Under the pieces are notes generated by a model. The model searched no databases, was not told the DNA's origin, and saw only the letters and a program-made list of their open reading frames with translations. Shown piece by piece: positions 8,731 through 17,472 of a stretch of DNA of 64,000 bases (within the stretch, counting starts at the first letter, position 1; each line of letters opens with the position of its first letter). This stretch comes from Sandaracinaceae bacterium (GTDB taxonomy: Bacteria; Myxococcota_A; Polyangia; Polyangiales; Houyiibacteriaceae): assembly GCA_020633075.1 (NCBI GenBank), contig JACKEI010000003.1, positions 496,001 through 560,000 of the forward strand, in the 5' to 3' direction. The position numbers and the translations under genes were made by a program.

Positions 8731-9726
8731 CTACGGTGTGGCGGCTCGGGCAGCGCTGGCGGTGCTGCCGGTCCAGCGTCGGAAGGCGCGGTGAAAGCTG
8801 GCGGTCTGTGCGAACCCGAGCTCGTAGCTGATGGCGTCGAAGCTGAGCGTCGTCTCCGTCACGAGACGACGCGCCTCGTCCGCGCGCAGCCGGTCCAGTA
8901 GTTCGGAGTAGGCCGCGCCTTCGGCCTCCAGGCGCCTTCGCAGCGTGCGCGGGCTGAGGTGCAGGGACTGGGCGACGTCCTCGGCCGAGGGCACGCCGCC
9001 TCTCAGCCGCCGCGCCACTTCGTGCCGGACCCTCTCCACGACGCTCAGCTCCAGGGGCGGCAGCTCCGCCACCAAGCGTCCCGCCTGGGCCAGGAGCAGC
9101 CCCCGCAGGCGCGCGTCGGCGCGTGGGTTGGGGGCGTGGACGTCCTCCCAGCGCGCCAGCACCTCGTTCTCAGCGGCCTCGAAGGTGAAGGGCAGGGGCA
9201 CGCGCGCGAGCAGCGTGGCGTGTTCGCGCGGCGCGCGATGTCGGCAGCGGGCCTCTACGAAGCGCACCCCGGGCATCAGTCCGCGCAGCACGGTGGCCCA
9301 CGTGAGCAGCGCCCACTCCACCATGGAGGGGGGCGGCGCCACGCTGCCCTCGTGAGTGACCACCAGCCGCGCCATGTCGCCGTCTCGCGTCACGCGGAAG
9401 TACGCCAGGTCATGAAACAGCCGGTGGTGGTGGTGCAGGATCTCGATCGCGTCGCTCAGGTCGCGGCAGGCGCCCACCAGGTAGTCCGCAAGGTCGATGG
9501 CGCCTTGATCCATGGCGAGCGCCGCCCTCACGCCGACGTCTCGGCCCGTCGCCGCCTCCAGCGCTCGCCACGCGTCATAGCCCGCAGCGAGCGGCACGCG
9601 CGCGGGTCCACTGCTGTCTCTCAGCTCTCCGAGCAAGCCGTCCGTCGGCACCACCACGCCGTCGGCGAGCAGCGCCGCCATGGGTGCGCGCAGAAGCGCC
9701 GCGTGAAACGACGGACCGAGGGACAC
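8731..9726 (-). CDS. AraC-family transcriptional regulator with arabinose-binding-like N-terminus
   Basis: A 331-residue regulator. The first 190 residues match the AraC-binding-like domain seen in OruR/ArgR-type regulators (GVRAALAMDQGAIDLADYL, then a stretch ending GVRFVEARCRHRAP). The last 100 residues carry the AraC/XylS double helix-turn-helix, with DVAQSLHLSPRTLRRRLEAEG and a final SYELGFAQTASFHRAFRRW, the usual second-HTH consensus. It starts with GTG at 9726 (no better ATG upstream). It lies 59 bases downstream of a cytochrome P450 on the same strand, so it may regulate, or be cotranscribed with, that enzyme. The effector cannot be read from sequence. Confidence 0.85.
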   Translation of the reverse strand: MSLGPSFHAALLRAPMAALLADGVVVPTDGLLGELRDSSGPARVPLAAGYDAWRALEAATGRDVGVRAALAMDQGAIDLADYLVGACRDLSDAIEILHHHHRLFHDLAYFRVTRDGDMARLVVTHEGSVAPPPSMVEWALLTWATVLRGLMPGVRFVEARCRHRAPREHATLLARVPLPFTFEAAENEVLARWEDVHAPNPRADARLRGLLLAQAGRLVAELPPLELSVVERVRHEVARRLRGGVPSAEDVAQSLHLSPRTLRRRLEAEGAAYSELLDRLRADEARRLVTETTLSFDAISYELGFAQTASFHRAFRRWTGSTASAARAATP

Positions 9727-9785
9727 GCGCCACCCTAGCGCGGGTAGCGGGTGGTGTCAGGCAGCTGTGCGCGCGCCCGACCGGC

Positions 9786-11243
9786 TCAGGCCGCTTGGCT
9801 CACTCGCTTGCGCCCGTGCACCCGCAGCACCTCGAGGGGGACGCCGTCCGACGGGCCGATCAGCACACCGTTCATGGCGTCCTTGGTGGCGCACGTGGCG
9901 GCGCGGGCGAAGTCCACGTGGCGCAGCACCTCGGCCAGCACCACGCGCATCTGCGTCGCCGCGAAGGGACGCCCCAGGCACGCGCGCGAGCCGCCGCCGA
10001 AGGGCAGGAAGTGGAAGGGCGAGGGCCGCGTGCCCAGGAAGCGCTCCGGGTCGAAGCGCTCCGGGTCGGGCCAGATGTCCTCGCGGTAGTGCATGATGGT
10101 CGGGCTGGGGAGCACCACGGTCCCTGCGGGCAGCGCGAACTCGCCCAGCTGCATCGGGCGCGTGAGCCGGCGCGACACGGCGTTGGCCACCGGCCGCAGG
10201 CGTGACACCTCGTCGATGACCGCCTGCAGGTACGTGAGCTGGTGCACCTTCGCGGGGTCCACCGGCGCGTCGCCGAAGGCGTCCTCGAGCTCGCGCCGCA
10301 CGCGCTCGGTCACGCCGCCCTTGTCGCTGAGGTCCTGCGCCAGGTAGTAGAGCACCCAGCTCATGGTGATGGCGCTGGTGTCGTGCCCGCCGATCAGGAG
10401 CATGTTGAGCTCGTCCAAGATGGCCGAGTCGCTCATCCCGCGGCCGTCCTCGTAGCGCGTGTGTACCAGCTCGGCCAGCACGTCCAAGCGCTCGCCGGGC
10501 TGCGTCTTCCGCGCCGCCTCGAGCTCGATGGCGAGGATGTCCAGCACCTCACGACGCGCGTCGAAGAGCTGGCCGAGCGTAGTGCGGGCCGGGCGCTGGG
10601 CCTTTCCGTAGCGCGCTCCGCTGAGCTGCGTGCCCATGTTGATGGCGGCCCGCACGCGCGCCCCACCGACCGCCATGGACAGCGCGCCTACCGCGGGCTT
10701 CTGCATGGTGCGCATGCTGAAGCCGAAGAGCTCGTGCAGCCGGGTGCGGCGCGCCTCGTCCTGGATCCCGAACACGCACTCGATGATGGTGCGCAGCGTG
10801 ATGTCTGCGAAGAAGTGCTGAGCGGCCACCACGCTGCCGGTCGTCAGCTCGTCGATGGCGTCGCTCGCGCTGCGCTGCATGCCATAGGCGTACTCGTCCA
10901 CGCGCGTCTTCTTGAACGGCGGCTGCATGACCTTGCGCTCGGCGCGGTGCTGCGCGCCGTCCATGAAGAGCAGCGCCTCCGGGCCCAGCAGGAACTTGAT
11001 GCCATCGGCGTCCGAGTGAAAGTCGTCGCTGGTGCCGCGGAACACCTCGCGCACCAGGTCGGCGTCTCCCAGCACCACCCACGGGTCCGCCATGATCTGC
11101 AGCGTGAACATGGGGCCGAACTCCGCGTAGTTGCGGCGATAGAGGCCGTGGGGGTCCTCGGCCAGCCACTGCAGCTGACGCAGGCGCGGCGCGCGCGGGC
11201 CGGCGGGGAGGTGGCGGTGCACGTGGTGACGGGGGGCGCTCAT
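9786..11243 (-). CDS. Cytochrome P450
   Basis: A 485-residue soluble bacterial P450 of normal length. The I-helix oxygen-activation motif GGHDTS is at 285-290, the ExxR pair is E345/R348 (EVSRLR), the meander has WPDPERFDPERF, and the haem-ligand loop FGGGSRACLG puts the thiolate at Cys422. It has no membrane anchor, so it needs separate ferredoxin and reductase partners, none of which are nearby. Substrate unknown; it belongs to the general class of CYP sequences common in myxobacteria. The AraC-family gene follows on the same strand. A second, moderately similar P450 lies at 58478-59929. Confidence 0.93.
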   Translation of the reverse strand: MSAPRHHVHRHLPAGPRAPRLRQLQWLAEDPHGLYRRNYAEFGPMFTLQIMADPWVVLGDADLVREVFRGTSDDFHSDADGIKFLLGPEALLFMDGAQHRAERKVMQPPFKKTRVDEYAYGMQRSASDAIDELTTGSVVAAQHFFADITLRTIIECVFGIQDEARRTRLHELFGFSMRTMQKPAVGALSMAVGGARVRAAINMGTQLSGARYGKAQRPARTTLGQLFDARREVLDILAIELEAARKTQPGERLDVLAELVHTRYEDGRGMSDSAILDELNMLLIGGHDTSAITMSWVLYYLAQDLSDKGGVTERVRRELEDAFGDAPVDPAKVHQLTYLQAVIDEVSRLRPVANAVSRRLTRPMQLGEFALPAGTVVLPSPTIMHYREDIWPDPERFDPERFLGTRPSPFHFLPFGGGSRACLGRPFAATQMRVVLAEVLRHVDFARAATCATKDAMNGVLIGPSDGVPLEVLRVHGRKRVSQAA

Positions 11244-11441
11244 GGACCCAGTGTGCGGTGTAACGGGGCGTCGGTCATTAGCAGGACGCGGCCAGACCAG
11301 CTTGCCCAGCCGGCCACGCGCAGCACAGGCGCCGGTTCGCGAGCTCGCACGCCACGGACGCCGATCGCGGATGGAGCATGCAGACCGGCGAGCTCACCCT
11401 GGACGGCCGGGCTCCTTGGCGCGAGCATGCGAGACAGCATC

Positions 11442-12368
11442 ATGACTCACCCACTCGTCCGTCTCGTCTCCGCGCTCGCCGTCCTGGCTGGGCTCGCCAC
11501 TGGCGTCAGCTCCGCTGCGGCGCAGAGCGCGGCACACCACCACCCCCTCGAGCTCCTCGTGGCCCCCGACGCCGTCGGCTTGATCCGCGTGGACATGGCC
11601 GTGCTGCGGGCCCAGGGGCAGCTCGATCTCCTGGCGCCGCCCGTGGGTGACGCGACCGGGGCCGAGGCTGCGCGGCGCGCGGCGCTGCGGACCGTGGCGG
11701 AGCGCGCGAGCGAGGTGCTGGTGGTCTTGCTGCCGGGGACGCCCGACGAGCCCCCCTTCGTCGCGCTCGCTCGCGGCAGCTTCGAGGCCGCCAGCTTGCC
11801 GCCCGCGCCGTCGGGCGCGACGGACGTCGTCTACCGGGGCTTCACCCTGCGGTCCCACGACGCCCTGCTGGGCGGGTTCGTGGGTACGCAGACCTTCGTG
11901 CTGGGCGACTCGGCCGGCGTGCGCGCGGTCATCGACCGCATGACCACGCCCCAGCGCGGCGCGGGCGCGACCGACGCCGAGCTCGTGCGCCTGGCGGCCG
12001 ACGTGCACCTCTACACGGCGCCCCTCGCCGCGGCGATGCGTCTCAGCCCGGCACACCAACAAGAGGTCGCGGGGGCGCTGCCCGAGGGCGCGGCGCTCGC
12101 GTCCGTCGGGCTCGAGCTCACCGTCGCCGGACGCAACCTGAACCTGCGCGTGGTCACCAGCTTCCCCACCCCTGCGGAGGCCAGTGGGTTCGCCCGCGGC
12201 GTCACGACCGCGCTGCGCGAGCTCCGACGCAGCCCCATGGTGCGCGAGCTCGGGCTCGGCGCCCTGCTCGGCTCGGTGCGGGCGCGCGCACGCGGCGCCG
12301 TCGTCACGGTCAGCGCGCGCGTCCGGCCACAAGACGTCCGTGTGCTCACCGAGGCTGCGGTTCGCTGA
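11442..12368 (+). CDS. Secreted hypothetical protein
   Basis: A 308-residue protein with a clear Sec signal peptide (LVRLVSALAVLAGLATGVSS, then AAAQ cleavage region). The mature part alternates strands and helices (VGLIRVDMAVLRAQGQL, SEVLVVLLPGTPD, FVLGDSAGVRAVIDRM) and has no motif I can name. The architecture resembles periplasmic proteins that compute or sequester something in two similar halves, but I see no catalytic signature. An in-frame ATG at 11427 is also possible; 11442 has GAGA at proper spacing. Divergent from the P450 gene, with about 200 bases between. Unrecognised family. Confidence 0.65.
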   Translation: MTHPLVRLVSALAVLAGLATGVSSAAAQSAAHHHPLELLVAPDAVGLIRVDMAVLRAQGQLDLLAPPVGDATGAEAARRAALRTVAERASEVLVVLLPGTPDEPPFVALARGSFEAASLPPAPSGATDVVYRGFTLRSHDALLGGFVGTQTFVLGDSAGVRAVIDRMTTPQRGAGATDAELVRLAADVHLYTAPLAAAMRLSPAHQQEVAGALPEGAALASVGLELTVAGRNLNLRVVTSFPTPAEASGFARGVTTALRELRRSPMVRELGLGALLGSVRARARGAVVTVSARVRPQDVRVLTEAAVR

Positions 12369-12416
12369 GGTGGCGGAGCCTCACGCACGCATCGCGCCGC
12401 ACCCACGCGCCTGACG

Positions 12417-13799
12417 TCATTCGTCGCCGACCGAGCGCAGCGTCGCGCCGGTCGCGGGGTCCAGCACCAAGATGCGGTTGCCCACGTGCGCGAACAGGCC
12501 GTCGCCGCGGCTAGCGAGACCATGCAGCGACGCCTCCGTGGCGACCCCCGTCGCCCAGCGACGCCGCCCGTCCTCGAGCGCGAACGCGGTCAGCCAGTAC
12601 GTGCGTTCGGTGTCCATCTCGTACGACACCACCACCGCGTCGCCGACCACCGCGGCATAGCGCGGCCCGCCCTGGCTGGCGTCGAGGGGGTTGGTGGCCG
12701 GGACTTCGGACTTCCAACGGAAGGAGCGACCCGTGAGCACGCCCACCATGGGGACGTACGCGCCGGGCTTGCGCACGCCCATGACCAACCAGGCGTGGTC
12801 GAGCCGCCAGATGCGGTGCGCGACCATGCCGTCGAGGCCGTTGGAGTCCACATGCCCCTGACGCAGACACGCGTCCGGGACGACGTAGTTGCTCGAGCCC
12901 ATCACCCGCGTGGACCCGCAGACGTACGCCTCGACGCCCGGCGGCGCCTGCGCATCGGAGCGGTCGCTGGGGTCATGCAGGCCCCTGTCCGAGCGCGCCA
13001 GCCGGTGCTCGCAGCGCGCGCGTACCTCGGTCTGACGACCCGTGATCAGGTCCACCTCCAGCATGCGCTCGTCGGCGGTCGACACGCGCACCGCGTCGTC
13101 CCGGCCGGCCGCGCACAACGCGAGCGCGCGATCACCCAGCGTGGAGCTCCACTGCCGGTCGCCCGAGCCAAGGTCGTAGGCCTCCAGCTGGCCGCGCTCC
13201 CCGGCGACCACCACGCGCGTGCCCACCCGCGCGGCCATCGGCTCGCGGCCGAGCGTGACGGCAGGCGTCTCCACCCGCACGGCGCCGGTCTGGCTGTCGA
13301 AGACCGCGAAGCGCTCGCTGCGGTCGGCGCCCTCCACGCGCTCGACGTAGGCGATGATCTCGAACGCACCGTCCCCGTCGAGGTCCTCGTACAGCGCAGC
13401 GGGCGCGGAGCGAATCCGACGGGTCACGGGGGGCGGCGGAGCGGGCTGCACCGCCTGCTCGAGCTGCGGCTCGGTCGGCGACTCCGCGACGTCTGGCGGG
13501 AGCTCCGCGCCGAGCGAGGTGCCGGATGGAGGCGATTGCTCCGCACCCTGTGAAGAGCTGCCCAGGAACACGCCTCCCACGGCCAGCGCCGCCACGACGA
13601 GGCCGCCGCAGCCGAGCAGCAGCGGTAGCGTGCTGCCGTGTGGGTGGGCGACCCCTGCAGCGGGTTGGCGAACGGCTGGGCTGCTCGCCTTCACCGTCGC
13701 GACGGTGCCGCAGTAGACGCACTTGTGAGGCTGGCCGACAACGGCGTGGGAGGCCTCCGCACCGCACTTCGGACACGTCAGGACGGAGAGACGGCTCAT
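12417..13799 (-). CDS. Zinc-ribbon membrane protein with PQQ-type beta-propeller
   Basis: A 460-residue protein. The N-terminus is a zinc ribbon (CPKCGAE, then CVYC, residues 9-30), cytoplasmic by the position of the following transmembrane helix (LPLLLGCGGLVVAALAVGGV, about residues 59-78). A Pro/Glu-rich linker leads to an outside beta-propeller (about 130-460) of PQQ/WD-like strands. Typical turns are FAVFDSQTGAVRVE, LEAYDLGSGDRQWSS and the final ILVLDPATGATLR. The zinc ribbon-TM-propeller order is recurrent in myxobacterial genomes and is usually left as hypothetical. Convergent with the preceding secreted protein gene. Confidence 0.75.
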   Translation of the reverse strand: MSRLSVLTCPKCGAEASHAVVGQPHKCVYCGTVATVKASSPAVRQPAAGVAHPHGSTLPLLLGCGGLVVAALAVGGVFLGSSSQGAEQSPPSGTSLGAELPPDVAESPTEPQLEQAVQPAPPPPVTRRIRSAPAALYEDLDGDGAFEIIAYVERVEGADRSERFAVFDSQTGAVRVETPAVTLGREPMAARVGTRVVVAGERGQLEAYDLGSGDRQWSSTLGDRALALCAAGRDDAVRVSTADERMLEVDLITGRQTEVRARCEHRLARSDRGLHDPSDRSDAQAPPGVEAYVCGSTRVMGSSNYVVPDACLRQGHVDSNGLDGMVAHRIWRLDHAWLVMGVRKPGAYVPMVGVLTGRSFRWKSEVPATNPLDASQGGPRYAAVVGDAVVVSYEMDTERTYWLTAFALEDGRRRWATGVATEASLHGLASRGDGLFAHVGNRILVLDPATGATLRSVGDE

Positions 13800-13869
13800 G
13801 AGGGCCGAGCGTAGAACGCATCCGAACGCCGGTCGAGAGCGGTCGAGCGCGGAGCGTACAGGTGTTCGG

Positions 13870-14517
13870 TCAGGTCGGTGACGGCATGGGCGTACACCCG
13901 GTGGCGTCCGTCGAGAACACGATGTCGTCCAGCCACGCCTCCATGGCGTTGCAGGCGCTCTGCGTGCGGATGACGAAGCTCAGCGTCACGGTCTGGCCCG
14001 GTCCGTTGTCCGGGATGCACCAGCTGTCGGTTCGTGGCTCGGTGAGAGGCAGGGGCGGGATCCCGAGCCCGTAGACGCTCACGCTGTCCTCCCGAAGCGT
14101 CAGCCAGAGCTGGTTGTCGGAGTGCGCCGCGATGTCTCCCGAGAGCTGGTACCGCAGGGAAGCGGCGTCTCCGGGAATCGTGACGGTCAACTCGCCGTAC
14201 GCGACCCCGCACGCGCCGTTGGCGAGCGACAGGTGCAGCGCGTTGCTGGTGGTGTTGGTGTCGGTCTCGATGGAGGCGCCGCCGCCGAGGGTCCAGTCGC
14301 TCGTGTCTCCCTCGAAGTCATCGACCACGACCAACGTGGGTCCCGCGTCGGTGCCGCTGTCGAGCGCGGCGTCGGTGCCGCTGTCGAGCGCCGCGTCGGT
14401 GCCGCTGTCGAGGCCGAGCGAGCTGTCGGGCGTACCCATGTTCGAGCCGCCGCAGCCAGCGACGGCGAGCAGTGCCACAGCCAGAGCAGTGAGGCTGGAG
14501 GTAGCTGTGTTAGGCAT
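13870..14517 (-). CDS. Lipoprotein with three-copy DSGTDAAL repeat
   Basis: A 215-residue lipoprotein: the signal segment LTALAVALLAVAGC provides the lipid-modified Cys. The short linker contains three copies of an eight-residue DSGTDAAL-like unit (encoded by a 24-bp repeat, 14345-14416). The remaining region is a beta-sandwich-like domain (DDFEGDTSDWTL, LWLTLREDSVSVYG, ACNAMEAWLDDIVF), which resembles carbohydrate-binding or choice-of-anchor folds in outline only. The ATG at 14517 was chosen because the signal peptide starts there and GGGGTGG precedes it. Function unknown. Confidence 0.7.
   Translation of the reverse strand: MPNTATSSLTALAVALLAVAGCGGSNMGTPDSSLGLDSGTDAALDSGTDAALDSGTDAGPTLVVVDDFEGDTSDWTLGGGASIETDTNTTSNALHLSLANGACGVAYGELTVTIPGDAASLRYQLSGDIAAHSDNQLWLTLREDSVSVYGLGIPPLPLTEPRTDSWCIPDNGPGQTVTLSFVIRTQSACNAMEAWLDDIVFSTDATGCTPMPSPT
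14345..14416. repeat. 24-bp tandem repeat inside lipoprotein gene, 3 copies
   Basis: Three successive 24-bp units beginning gcgtcggtgccgctgtcgag at 14345, 14369 and 14393, nearly identical. In the minus-strand lipoprotein they encode Asp-Ser-Gly-Thr-Asp-Ala-Ala-Leu repeats just after the lipidated Cys, so they set linker length and are prone to copy-number change by slippage. Confidence 0.85.
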
Positions 14518-14592
14518 GCCACCCCGGTAGCAGGCTTGGTCGTTGTTGTCGCGCTGCCGCGTGTCGACGGCCCCGGCACGCGACAATGGCCA

Positions 14593-14991
14593 TCACGGTT
14601 GGGGAGCGCAGAGATGGGCCCCGAAAAAGTCGCTCTCGATGCAGTCTTGTCCATTCGGGCAGGGATGCTGCTCATCGCAGTCGCGGATGCAGATAGCATC
14701 ATCGAAGGCTTCAACGATTTCACCAGATGTGTCCACGGTGACACATTGCTCAATCACTCCGACTAAACCTGAACGCGAGAAGCACTCTGATGGGGCGGTG
14801 CAGTGCGTCGTGCACAGTCGGCGCGTGGCGCCGTTGCTGAGCACAATCGCTCCACAGATTGGCTCATCGGGCGGGCATTCCGCCGCGGTCTCACAGGCGT
14901 CGTGTCTGGGTTGCGGAGAAACAGATGGTTCGCTGCTACACGCAGTCTCAACAAGGGCGATCGCGAAACCGAGGAACATCGCTCTAGTCAT
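14593..14991 (-). CDS. Small Cys-rich lipoprotein, paralogue of the divergent gene
   Basis: A 132-residue lipoprotein with a short signal peptide ending VETAC. The mature part has about ten cysteines: CETAAECPPDEPICG, CTTHCTAPSEC, CVTVDTSGEIVEA, ICIRDCDEQHPC and a final HLCAPQP. It lines up throughout with the protein encoded at 15178-15591, on the opposite strand. AAGGA lies upstream of its ATG. The spacing of paired cysteines suggests disulfide-bonded modules at the cell surface; no function is known. Confidence 0.7.
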   Translation of the reverse strand: MTRAMFLGFAIALVETACSSEPSVSPQPRHDACETAAECPPDEPICGAIVLSNGATRRLCTTHCTAPSECFSRSGLVGVIEQCVTVDTSGEIVEAFDDAICIRDCDEQHPCPNGQDCIESDFFGAHLCAPQP

Positions 14992-15177
14992 GAGGATCCT
15001 TCTGCCGAGACGTTGACGACGGCTCTACCACTATTGGGGTACAGCGGCAGCCAGCACCAATCGTTCATGCCGGGGACGGACATCTCAAGACGCTCATGAG
15101 ACGGTCTTGCCGAACTGCTACCGACATTGTCGCTCCCCATGCTTGACAGGGATCGCATCCGCGCCGAGCGTCCCAGC

Positions 15178-15591
15178 ATGGCTTACACACCAAGAGGGGT
15201 GCCGCGCGTACTTGTTGCTCTGCTTGCGGCTGGTAGCTTCTTCGGATGCGGGGGGTCCCCAGACCCAGCTCCACTCCAAGCACCATGCGAAGCGTCAAGC
15301 GACTGCCCGGAGACGGAACCCGTGTGCGCTGAGGTTCGCATTGGGGACGTCTCGCGCGGTATCTGCACGACGCTCTGCGAGGAGCTTGATGAGTGCTATT
15401 TCAGCAACTCGACTGCAGCAGGTCGAGTCGATCAGTGCACAGGTCTGGCGAGCGATGGCACGGTCGAACCGCAGTCCGGTGTGGTCACAAGCGTCTGCAT
15501 CCGCCAATGCGACGTAAATCGGCCGTGCGACCTAGGCCACGTCTGCGTGGAGACGTCTTTCCCCGGCCTCGGCCTATGTCTACCCGAGTAG
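15178..15591 (+). CDS. Small Cys-rich lipoprotein, paralogue of the divergent gene
   Basis: A 137-residue lipoprotein. Its lipobox is SFFGC. The body matches the 14593-14991 product in order: CEASSDCPETEPVCAEV, CTTLCEELDECYFS, CTGLASDGTVEPQ, CIRQCDVNRPC, GHVCVETSF and a final LCLPE. The two genes stand back to back with 186 bases between their starts, consistent with an inverted duplication. ATG 15178 was preferred over GTG/ATG codons further upstream because the signal peptide begins there. Function unknown. Confidence 0.7.
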   Translation: MAYTPRGVPRVLVALLAAGSFFGCGGSPDPAPLQAPCEASSDCPETEPVCAEVRIGDVSRGICTTLCEELDECYFSNSTAAGRVDQCTGLASDGTVEPQSGVVTSVCIRQCDVNRPCDLGHVCVETSFPGLGLCLPE

Positions 15592-15736
15592 TTGGATGAT
15601 GCAGTGCCATGTCTCGCTGTTCAACGTGCCCACGCTGCGCTCGCCCGCGCGTGGCACTGTGGAGGCAGGGGGCGAAAGGGTCCCACGAGGCGTCCAGCGG
15701 CGCCTGCGCGCCTCGGGCACAGCCCTAGTCCAGGCG

Positions 15737-15761
15737 CGACGGAAGAAGAATACCCCTTGAT
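15737..15761 (-). repeat. 25-bp copy of the tRNA-Lys terminator flank
   Basis: The sequence cgacggaagaagaataccc continuing to cttgat matches 24 of 25 bases with 21230-21254, which forms the 3' arm and T-rich tail of the terminator behind the tRNA-Lys/Arg operon. Here only one arm is present: I find no upstream complementary arm and no tRNA-like sequence beside it. It lies in the 258-base intergenic region between a lipoprotein gene and the convergent GT-C-like gene, which otherwise holds nothing I recognise. Confidence 0.7.
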
Positions 15762-15849
15762 ACCGGGCAGCAGCGGGGCGCTGATGCCGGACCACGAGAG
15801 GGCGCACATGGCCCGCCGCACGCCTACCTCGTCGGTGCGTGGCACGTTG

Positions 15850-17472
15850 TCAGGGCGCGGGAGCGATCCAGACAACCACTGGATCGCGATACTCGACGTG
15901 GCGGTAGTATGGGATGTTCTGCAGGTGTTGCACGTGGGTGCGCGCTTCGGCCGGAGCGAGCTCTGGGCAGGGCTCGGCGCCCACCAGAGAGCATGTCGTG
16001 GAGTGCAGGACGAAACGGCAGGTCGACTCCGGGGCTAGCCGGCTGAGCACGGTGGAGGGCGAGTCCCCTCCCCGGGGCTCGGTCCGTACGTTGCGGCCGT
16101 GCCCGAATACAGCCCAGGTGTTCGGGGCCCGATGCTCGAGGGATTCCGTGCGTACCGTGGGTCGCTCGGTGACGGGTGTGATCAGCGCGCAGTCCGGGTA
16201 CTCCTCCAAAACGCCGGCGATGTAGCGCAGCTCCGCCTGCTGCACGCCCGGCAGGGGCCCGTACGGGCTAGGGTCGTAGGCGCCCGGCAACAACCGGACG
16301 GGCATCCCCGCGAGGGTCGCCGGGACCAGCACCACCGCCGCGGCCCAGCGCCACCAGGCCGGCCACGCGCGCTGCCGGGCGAGCTGCTCGAACCCCCACC
16401 ACCCTGCCAGCATCAGCAGGTAGCACGGTCCCATCAGCAGCGTCGCGTACCGCATCACCTCGAACTGCGCGCTCCCGCCGTGGGCGGACACGATGTAAGA
16501 CTTGAACAGCACGATGGTGCTCAGCGGGAGCAGCAGAGTGGTGCGCCATCGCCAGAGCCCAAAACAGACGCCAAGGGTCATCAAGCCCGCGGCGCCTGGC
16601 GACCAGATGGACGCGGCCACCACTGGAATCATGAAGATCTCCGGATTCGTGACGTGGAAGAGCTCCTTGATTTCGGAGGGTCCGGGTAGAACCATCAAGA
16701 CGACGGGCCAGATCAATACGAACGCGAGCAGTCCCTTCCAGAACCGGGCCTCGGCTGCCCACGCCTTCACGCGCGCGCCGGCGCGCTCGAGCACGGCGTC
16801 GATCCGGTCCCGGGGCACCACCATCGTGAGGACGACCACCGCCATGGCGAGCAGGGCGACGGCGGCGAACTCGAATCGGGTTGTGGTCAGCAGGGCGCCC
16901 ACCGCCGTCAGCCCGACGATGAGCACCACCCGAGCGAACCTCGAGGTGCGGCCGCCCAAGCCCGCCCACGTGATCACTCCCAACAAGAGGTAGGCGGTGA
17001 GAGCGGCGGCCGGACTCTCGGACGTCGCGGCGAGGAAGGTCGTCGGCGCGACGGCGAACACCAAGCCCGCCACCAGGCCCCGCAGGACGCTGCCCAACAC
17101 GGAGCAGGCCACCGCCACCAGGACGATCCAGTCGACGCCAGTGAGCCACACGTGCGCGTGTACCCATCGCCGCAGCGGGAGGCCGTCTCCTGTCCGCCAC
17201 CACGACTGCAGGAAGCTCATGTTGCTTCCGCCGTGGGCGCCGTCACCGGCGAGCAGCTGCAGGCTCTTGTGGGTGGTGCCCTCTTGAAGCCCGGAGAGCC
17301 ATGAGATGGGGATGTCCTCGGGAGTCGTGGACATCCAGAACCAGGCCGTCCAGGCCGCGACGGCGCTGACCACGAGCGCCACGCCTCCGGCCCGGCGGGT
17401 ATCTGACCCAACCCACGCGACCAAGGCGATCAACGCTGAGGCGAGCGCGATGACGTGGGCGTCGAACGTCAT
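15850..17472 (-). CDS. GT-C-like polytopic membrane protein (PMT/ArnT fold type)
   Basis: About 540 residues, with some ten or more transmembrane helices between residues 5 and 420 and a soluble 110-residue C-terminal tail. The topology, with a large first periplasmic loop (SWLSGLQEGTTHKSLQ, WWRTGDGLPLRRW) followed by paired helices, fits the GT-C family of polyprenyl-phosphate-sugar-dependent glycosyltransferases; no catalytic motif is decisive. Its start codon overlaps the GT2 gene's stop (ATGA at 17469-17472), so the two are translationally coupled. With the upstream glycosyltransferase and epimerase-aminotransferase it forms a minus-strand glycan operon, so a role in transferring a lipid-linked sugar to a periplasmic acceptor is inferred. 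Confidence 0.7.
   Translation of the reverse strand: MTFDAHVIALASALIALVAWVGSDTRRAGGVALVVSAVAAWTAWFWMSTTPEDIPISWLSGLQEGTTHKSLQLLAGDGAHGGSNMSFLQSWWRTGDGLPLRRWVHAHVWLTGVDWIVLVAVACSVLGSVLRGLVAGLVFAVAPTTFLAATSESPAAALTAYLLLGVITWAGLGGRTSRFARVVLIVGLTAVGALLTTTRFEFAAVALLAMAVVVLTMVVPRDRIDAVLERAGARVKAWAAEARFWKGLLAFVLIWPVVLMVLPGPSEIKELFHVTNPEIFMIPVVAASIWSPGAAGLMTLGVCFGLWRWRTTLLLPLSTIVLFKSYIVSAHGGSAQFEVMRYATLLMGPCYLLMLAGWWGFEQLARQRAWPAWWRWAAAVVLVPATLAGMPVRLLPGAYDPSPYGPLPGVQQAELRYIAGVLEEYPDCALITPVTERPTVRTESLEHRAPNTWAVFGHGRNVRTEPRGGDSPSTVLSRLAPESTCRFVLHSTTCSLVGAEPCPELAPAEARTHVQHLQNIPYYRHVEYRDPVVVWIAPAP

Noticed and set aside
14345..14416. Tandem repeat as part of a CRISPR array
   Set aside because: Units abut with no spacers and are in-frame codons of a lipoprotein linker.
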